A stretch of 9,976 nucleotides of DNA from an uncultured Clostridium sp. (lineage in GTDB: Bacteria > Bacillota > Clostridia > Lachnospirales > Lachnospiraceae): positions 1 through 9,976 of the forward strand of contig CATWBR010000144.1 of the NCBI GenBank assembly GCA_958349075.1. Direction: 5' to 3'. Shown here in pieces: positions 6,102 to 9,976 of the stretch. Under the pieces are notes generated by a model. It worked only from the letters and a program-made list of their open reading frames with translations. It had not been told where the DNA came from and made no database searches. Position 1 is the first letter of the stretch, and every line of letters begins with the position of its first letter. Both the position numbers and the translations under genes were made by a program.

Positions 6102-8555
6102 ATGCAGACTTTTAATAAGGAAGCTATAAAGAGAAGTATTATTGACAACGTGAAAAACCAGTTCAGAAAGACCATTGACGAAGCGACGCCGCAGCAGGTA
6201 TACCAGGCCGTTGCATATGCGGTAAAAGATGTGATTATCGATGAATGGATCGCGACCCAGAAAACATTTGACGAGACAAAAGCTAAAAAAGTGTACTATC
6301 TTTCCATGGAGTTTCTTATGGGCCGCGCCCTGGGCAATAATATCATCAACCTGGGAGCGCAGAAGGAAATCAGGGAAGCCCTGGAAGAACTGGGCTTTGA
6401 TTTAAACGCCATCGAAGATCAGGAGCCGGATCCGGCTCTTGGCAACGGCGGCCTCGGCCGTCTCGCGGCCTGCTTCCTGGATTCCCTTGCCACACTGGGA
6501 TATCCGGCATACGGCTGCGGCATCCGCTACCACTATGGCATGTTCAAACAGAAAATCGAGAACGGCTATCAGATCGAGGTTCCGGATGAGTGGCTGAAGA
6601 ACGGCTATCCGTTTGAAATCCGCCGCGCAGAGTATGCGACGGAAGTCAAATTCGGAGGCTATGTGAAGACAGTCTGGAACGGACAGCGCAACGTGTTTGT
6701 CCAGGAAGGATACCAGTCCGTACAGGCAATTCCTTACGATATGCCAATCGTCGGCTACGGCAACAACGTGGTCAATACGCTGCGTATCTGGGATGCCCAG
6801 CCGATCAACACATTCAGCCTTGCCGCATTCGACAAGGGAGATTACCAGAAGGCGGTAGAGCAGGAAAACCTGGCTAAGAACCTGGTGGAAGTACTCTACC
6901 CCAACGACAACCACTATGCGGGCAAGGAACTGCGTCTGAAACAGCAGTATTTCTTCATTTCCGCCAGCCTTCAGGTTGCAATTAAGAAATTTAAAGAGCA
7001 TAACGACGACATCCATAAACTTCCGGAAAAAGTAGTATTCCAGATGAACGATACGCATCCGACCGTTTCGGTTGCGGAGCTGATGAGACTTCTTCTGGAT
7101 GAGGAGCATCTGGAGTGGGAGGATGCCTGGGCGATCACGACAAAATGCTGTGCCTACACCAATCACACCATTATGGCAGAGGCTCTGGAAAAATGGCCGA
7201 TCGAGCTGTTCTCCAGACTGCTTCCGCGTATTTACCAGATTGTCGAGGAGATTAACCGCCGCTTCCTGATTGAAGTGGGGGAGAAGTACCCGAACAATTA
7301 TGAAAAAGTGAAGAAAATGGCCATCATTTTCGACGGGCAGGTAAAAATGGCCCATCTGGCGATTGTTGCCGGTTTCTCCGTCAACGGTGTTGCCAGACTC
7401 CATACGGAAATCTTAAAGAAACAGGAACTGAAAGATTTCTATGAGATGATGCCTGAAAAATTCAGCAATAAGACAAACGGAATCACCCAGAGGCGTTTCC
7501 TGCTCCATGGCAATCCTCTGTTAGCCCAGTGGGTGACAGACAAGATTGGCGACGAGTGGATTACGGACCTTCCCCACATCAGCAAACTGGCTATTTATGC
7601 GGATGATGAGAAGTGCCGTCAGGAATTTATGAACATCAAGTACCAGAATAAGCTGCGTCTGGCAAAATATATCAAAGAACACAATGGAATCGACGTGGAT
7701 CCGCGCTCCATTTTCGATGTGCAGGTAAAACGTCTCCATGAGTACAAACGCCAGTTGTTAAATATCCTCCACGTTATGTATCTCTATAACCAGTTGAAGG
7801 ATAACCCGGGTATTGATATGGTTCCCAGAACCTTTATTTTCGGGGCGAAAGCGGCGGCAGGCTATCAGATTGCGAAGAAGACAATCAAACTGATCAACTC
7901 CGTTGCCGATGTGATCAACAATGACAAATCAATCGGCGGAAAAATTAAGGTTGTATTTATCGAGGATTATAAAGTGTCCAATGCCGAGATGATCTTTGCC
8001 GCATCCGATGTCAGCGAGCAGATATCCACGGCCAGCAAAGAGGCGTCCGGTACCGGCAATATGAAATTCATGCTGAACGGAGCCCTTACCCTGGGAACTA
8101 TGGACGGAGCCAATGTTGAGATCGTGGAGGAAGTGGGCGAGGAGAATGCATTTATTTTCGGCCTGACCTCCGATGAAGTCATTCATTACGAGAATAACGG
8201 CGGTTACAATCCGGTTGAGATTTTCAACACCGATCAGGAGATCCGCCGCGTGCTGATGCAGCTCATCAACGGTTACTACGCACCGCAGGATCCGGAGCTG
8301 TTCCGCGATATTTACAATTCTCTTTTAAATACGAAAAACAGTGCAAAAGCCGATACTTATTTCATTCTCAAGGATTTCCACGCATATGCCGAAGCACAGA
8401 GAAAGGTGGAAGAGGCATACCGCGATGAGAAGAGATGGGCAAAGGCAGCTATGATGAATGTGGCATGTTCCGGTAAGTTCTCCTCCGACCGAACGATTGA
8501 GGAGTATGTAAGGGATATCTGGCACCTGAAAAAAGTAAAGGTAGAGATGGACTAA
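6102..8555 (+). CDS. glgP: Glycogen/alpha-glucan phosphorylase
   Basis: An 817-residue GT35-family phosphorylase that uses phosphate to release glucose-1-phosphate from the non-reducing ends of glycogen or related alpha-1,4-glucans, with pyridoxal phosphate as cofactor. The pyridoxal phosphate lysine is Lys655 in GTGNMKFMLNGAL. Other family landmarks are YLSMEFLMGRAL near residue 67, EPDPALGNGGLGRLAACFLD near 108, NDTHPT near 316 and VKRLHEYKRQLLN near 542. The length matches bacterial GlgP/MalP (about 800), and there is no N-terminal regulatory extension of the animal enzyme type. The ATG at 6102 is preceded by AGGAGG (6089-6094) at seven bases. The gap to ileS is only 16 bases without a terminator or promoter, so co-transcription under the T-box is likely. 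Other glycogen genes are not in the window. The in vivo glucan (glycogen or maltodextrin) cannot be told from sequence alone. Confidence 0.96.
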   Translation: MQTFNKEAIKRSIIDNVKNQFRKTIDEATPQQVYQAVAYAVKDVIIDEWIATQKTFDETKAKKVYYLSMEFLMGRALGNNIINLGAQKEIREALEELGFDLNAIEDQEPDPALGNGGLGRLAACFLDSLATLGYPAYGCGIRYHYGMFKQKIENGYQIEVPDEWLKNGYPFEIRRAEYATEVKFGGYVKTVWNGQRNVFVQEGYQSVQAIPYDMPIVGYGNNVVNTLRIWDAQPINTFSLAAFDKGDYQKAVEQENLAKNLVEVLYPNDNHYAGKELRLKQQYFFISASLQVAIKKFKEHNDDIHKLPEKVVFQMNDTHPTVSVAELMRLLLDEEHLEWEDAWAITTKCCAYTNHTIMAEALEKWPIELFSRLLPRIYQIVEEINRRFLIEVGEKYPNNYEKVKKMAIIFDGQVKMAHLAIVAGFSVNGVARLHTEILKKQELKDFYEMMPEKFSNKTNGITQRRFLLHGNPLLAQWVTDKIGDEWITDLPHISKLAIYADDEKCRQEFMNIKYQNKLRLAKYIKEHNGIDVDPRSIFDVQVKRLHEYKRQLLNILHVMYLYNQLKDNPGIDMVPRTFIFGAKAAAGYQIAKKTIKLINSVADVINNDKSIGGKIKVVFIEDYKVSNAEMIFAASDVSEQISTASKEASGTGNMKFMLNGALTLGTMDGANVEIVEEVGEENAFIFGLTSDEVIHYENNGGYNPVEIFNTDQEIRRVLMQLINGYYAPQDPELFRDIYNSLLNTKNSAKADTYFILKDFHAYAEAQRKVEEAYRDEKRWAKAAMMNVACSGKFSSDRTIEEYVRDIWHLKKVKVEMD

Positions 8556-9092
8556 ATGAGAACCCGTTTTCTTTTAAAAAACCATTCCAGGAGCAGGAAA
8601 TTATCAGTTTCCCTGCCGGTCGTCCTGGCTCTGGCCCTGTTTGCAATATCGGTGGTAAGTTTTATCACCTTCTCTGCAAGCAGCAGTGCCCAGGCAGAGA
8701 GGATTCTTAAAAAACTGTATACATCGGAAAAGGCGGAGGAGCTTGAGGAGGCGGCCAGCGTCGGCCTGCCAAGGATGTACGAGGAGCATTTTTCCGGTGA
8801 TTTAACCGACATGGGAATCGATTCACTTCTCCCCATTGGAATTCCCTACACGCTGTTTTTACAGCAGCTTGGGGCCCCGGTGGAGCGCATTTATGCACAG
8901 CCGCCGGAACTTGTCCTGGAAGAGGAGAACGGCGAAACCGTCAGCTACCGGTATACGGTTGAGACAGAGTTTTATCTGGAGAGAAGAATTGAGCCTGTGG
9001 CACCGGTGGTCAGGAAAAAATTCATCGGCACGATCACGCTCCGGAAAACAGGGTTTTTAAAATGGAAAATGGATGCTGTCACCGCGGGGTAA
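8556..9092 (+). CDS. Small membrane-anchored or secreted protein of unknown function
   Basis: I do not recognise this 178-residue protein. Residues 1-15 are strongly basic, residues 17-39 form one hydrophobic segment, and SASSSAQAE follows, so it is either a single-pass anchor or a cleaved signal peptide; the rest should be outside the cytoplasm. Residues 45-70 are a charged helix. Residues 115-176 look beta-rich with alternating polar and hydrophobic residues and end in a GFLKWKMDAV strand. A helix-then-sheet order of this kind would be compatible with an NTF2-like fold, but that is a guess. The ATG directly abuts the TAA of glgP with no spacing and has only a weak upstream ribosome-binding site, which implies translational coupling to glgP. 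It is the last gene of the operon before the terminator at 9145-9211. Confidence 0.8.
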   Translation: MRTRFLLKNHSRSRKLSVSLPVVLALALFAISVVSFITFSASSSAQAERILKKLYTSEKAEELEEAASVGLPRMYEEHFSGDLTDMGIDSLLPIGIPYTLFLQQLGAPVERIYAQPPELVLEEENGETVSYRYTVETEFYLERRIEPVAPVVRKKFIGTITLRKTGFLKWKMDAVTAG

Positions 9093-9144
9093 GAAGAGGC
9101 GCGGGGGGGAGTGTTCCGGTAATTGAATAGAAGAGGCTGCGAGT

Positions 9145-9211
9145 AAAATCCGGCCCGTTCCAAGTAAAATGATATGCAAACGCATTCATTGATGGAACGG
9201 GCCGGATTTTT
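9145..9211. terminator. Bidirectional intrinsic terminator between converging genes
   Basis: A perfect 17-bp inverted repeat (9145-9161 with 9194-9210) built around TCCGGCCCGTTCC, bounded by AAAA on the left and TTTTT (9207-9211) on the right. The 32-base loop contains a second nested hairpin, AATGA-T-ATGC/GCAT-TCATT (9169-9191). With T-tracts in both orientations it can end the ileS-glgP-orf178 transcript on the plus strand and the LysR-family transcript on the minus strand. The rest of 9093-9223 shows nothing coding. Confidence 0.85.
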
Positions 9212-9223
9212 GCATTCTGTTTT

Positions 9224-9976
9224 CTATTGGTAAATTTGTTTCAAAGTATTGATAAATGCTTTACAGTGAGTACTTATGTAACTGTCTTTTTTGAAAAACA
9301 CGGCATGTTCCCAGGTAAGGGGAGGAGATGAAATATTAAAAAACAGCAGATTCCTGGGGAAATATTCCTGCCGGAGTGAAAATTCAGGTACAAAGGTGAA
9401 GCCCAGGCCTACCGTGGCCAGATTGATGGCGGTGCTTAAGTTGTTGCTGCGGAATACGTTTTCCAGGTGTATTTTGTCCTTGCTCAAAGCGCTTTCGACA
9501 ATATAAGTCATGCTCTGATGTGAGTTTGTCATAAAAAACTGCTCTTTTTTGATACGGTTTACATCATAAAAAGGATAAATCTGTGCTGAATTTTTTTCAA
9601 ATATTGTTTCAGGAGAGTCGATATACTGCTCCAGCCGGGGAAAGCGGGTACTGACAGCGAGATAAATTTTTTCACGAAAGATGGGATCATAGTCCAGCAG
9701 ATTATAGTTCAGGGTATCGATGGGATTGCTGATACAGAACTGAATCCGTTCATTGAATAATTCATTAAAAAGAAAACTGCTGTTGCCTTCCGTCAGAACG
9801 ACTTTTATGTATGGATATTTCTCCTGGAAGATTGGGAGCGCCTCCGGAAGCAGGCAGGATCCGCGGTAGGATGTGAGTCCGATTCTGATTTGTCCGCGTT
9901 CGTTTGTAGAGATTTCTTTAAATTTTTGAGATAGCTGTTTGTCCAATTGAAGCGTACTTTCGAGATACTGACGATA
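9224..9976 (-). CDS. LysR-family transcriptional regulator, N-terminus beyond the window
   Basis: The minus-strand frame is open from the right edge to the TAG at 9224-9226, giving 250 visible residues. The first visible part (YRQYLESTLQLDKQLSQKF) is the linker helix of a LysR-type regulator. The effector-binding domain then begins with GQIRIGLTSYRG and continues with LLPEALPIFQEKYPYIKVVLTEG; a later signature is ATVGLGFTFVPEF. The winged helix-turn-helix DNA-binding domain, normally about the first 60 residues, lies outside the window. A TTG at 9946 could be read as a start but is internal, because the homology continues upstream of it. The regulator would bind DNA and respond to a small molecule; the effector and targets cannot be told. 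It converges on the glgP operon, so it is not part of it, and any control of that operon is unsupported. Confidence 0.9.
   Translation of the reverse strand, partial: YRQYLESTLQLDKQLSQKFKEISTNERGQIRIGLTSYRGSCLLPEALPIFQEKYPYIKVVLTEGNSSFLFNELFNERIQFCISNPIDTLNYNLLDYDPIFREKIYLAVSTRFPRLEQYIDSPETIFEKNSAQIYPFYDVNRIKKEQFFMTNSHQSMTYIVESALSKDKIHLENVFRSNNLSTAINLATVGLGFTFVPEFSLRQEYFPRNLLFFNISSPPLTWEHAVFFKKDSYISTHCKAFINTLKQIYQ

Noticed and set aside
6402..7403. 333-codon minus-strand open frame
   Set aside because: It is wholly antisense to glgP and has no recognisable domain or ribosome-binding site.
9224..9946. LysR-family gene starting at the TTG at 9946
   Set aside because: The frame stays open to the window edge and the linker helix continues upstream, so the TTG is internal and the gene is cut by the window.

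Overview
The window looks like chromosome from a low-to-moderate-GC Gram-positive of the Clostridia, most likely a Lachnospiraceae-type gut anaerobe. The reasons are a T-box leader in front of ileS, strong AGGAGG ribosome-binding sites, canonical sigma-A-type promoters, a 1046-residue IleRS of the long type, and a PTS-EIIC/EAL fusion of a kind expected in Firmicutes. Genus is inference; no rRNA or marker phylogeny is available here.

Layout. Positions 1-195 are non-coding as far as I can tell. They hold a leftward promoter (86-113) and a structured leader or gene start that runs off the left edge. From 2298 back to 196 on the minus strand is a 700-residue membrane protein: an N-terminal lactose/cellobiose-type PTS EIIC domain fused to a complete EAL cyclic-di-GMP phosphodiesterase domain. 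The 646-base divergent intergenic region (2299-2944) holds the EAL gene's promoter (minus), then a strong plus-strand promoter and a full T-box riboswitch with an AUC (Ile) specifier, its terminator, and three further hairpins before ileS.

Positions 2945-9092 form one plus-strand operon: ileS (isoleucyl-tRNA synthetase), 16 bases later glgP (glycogen/alpha-glucan phosphorylase), and directly abutting it a small membrane-anchored or secreted protein of unknown function. A long perfect inverted repeat at 9145-9211 serves as a terminator for both strands, because a LysR-family regulator lies convergently on the minus strand and runs off the right edge without its DNA-binding domain.

How the parts may work together. 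Uncharged tRNA-Ile should let transcription pass the T-box terminator and raise ileS. With no visible terminator or promoter between ileS and glgP, glycogen breakdown may be partly tied to the same signal. The EIIC-EAL protein is divergently transcribed and probably links a sugar or PTS signal to cyclic-di-GMP degradation; a functional link to glgP is only speculative. I see no mobile element, CRISPR array, tRNA or rRNA, and no convincing new multi-gene system. The most unusual items are the EIIC-EAL fusion, the ileS-glgP-orf178 operon, the nested hairpins after the T-box, and the unexplained left-edge leader.
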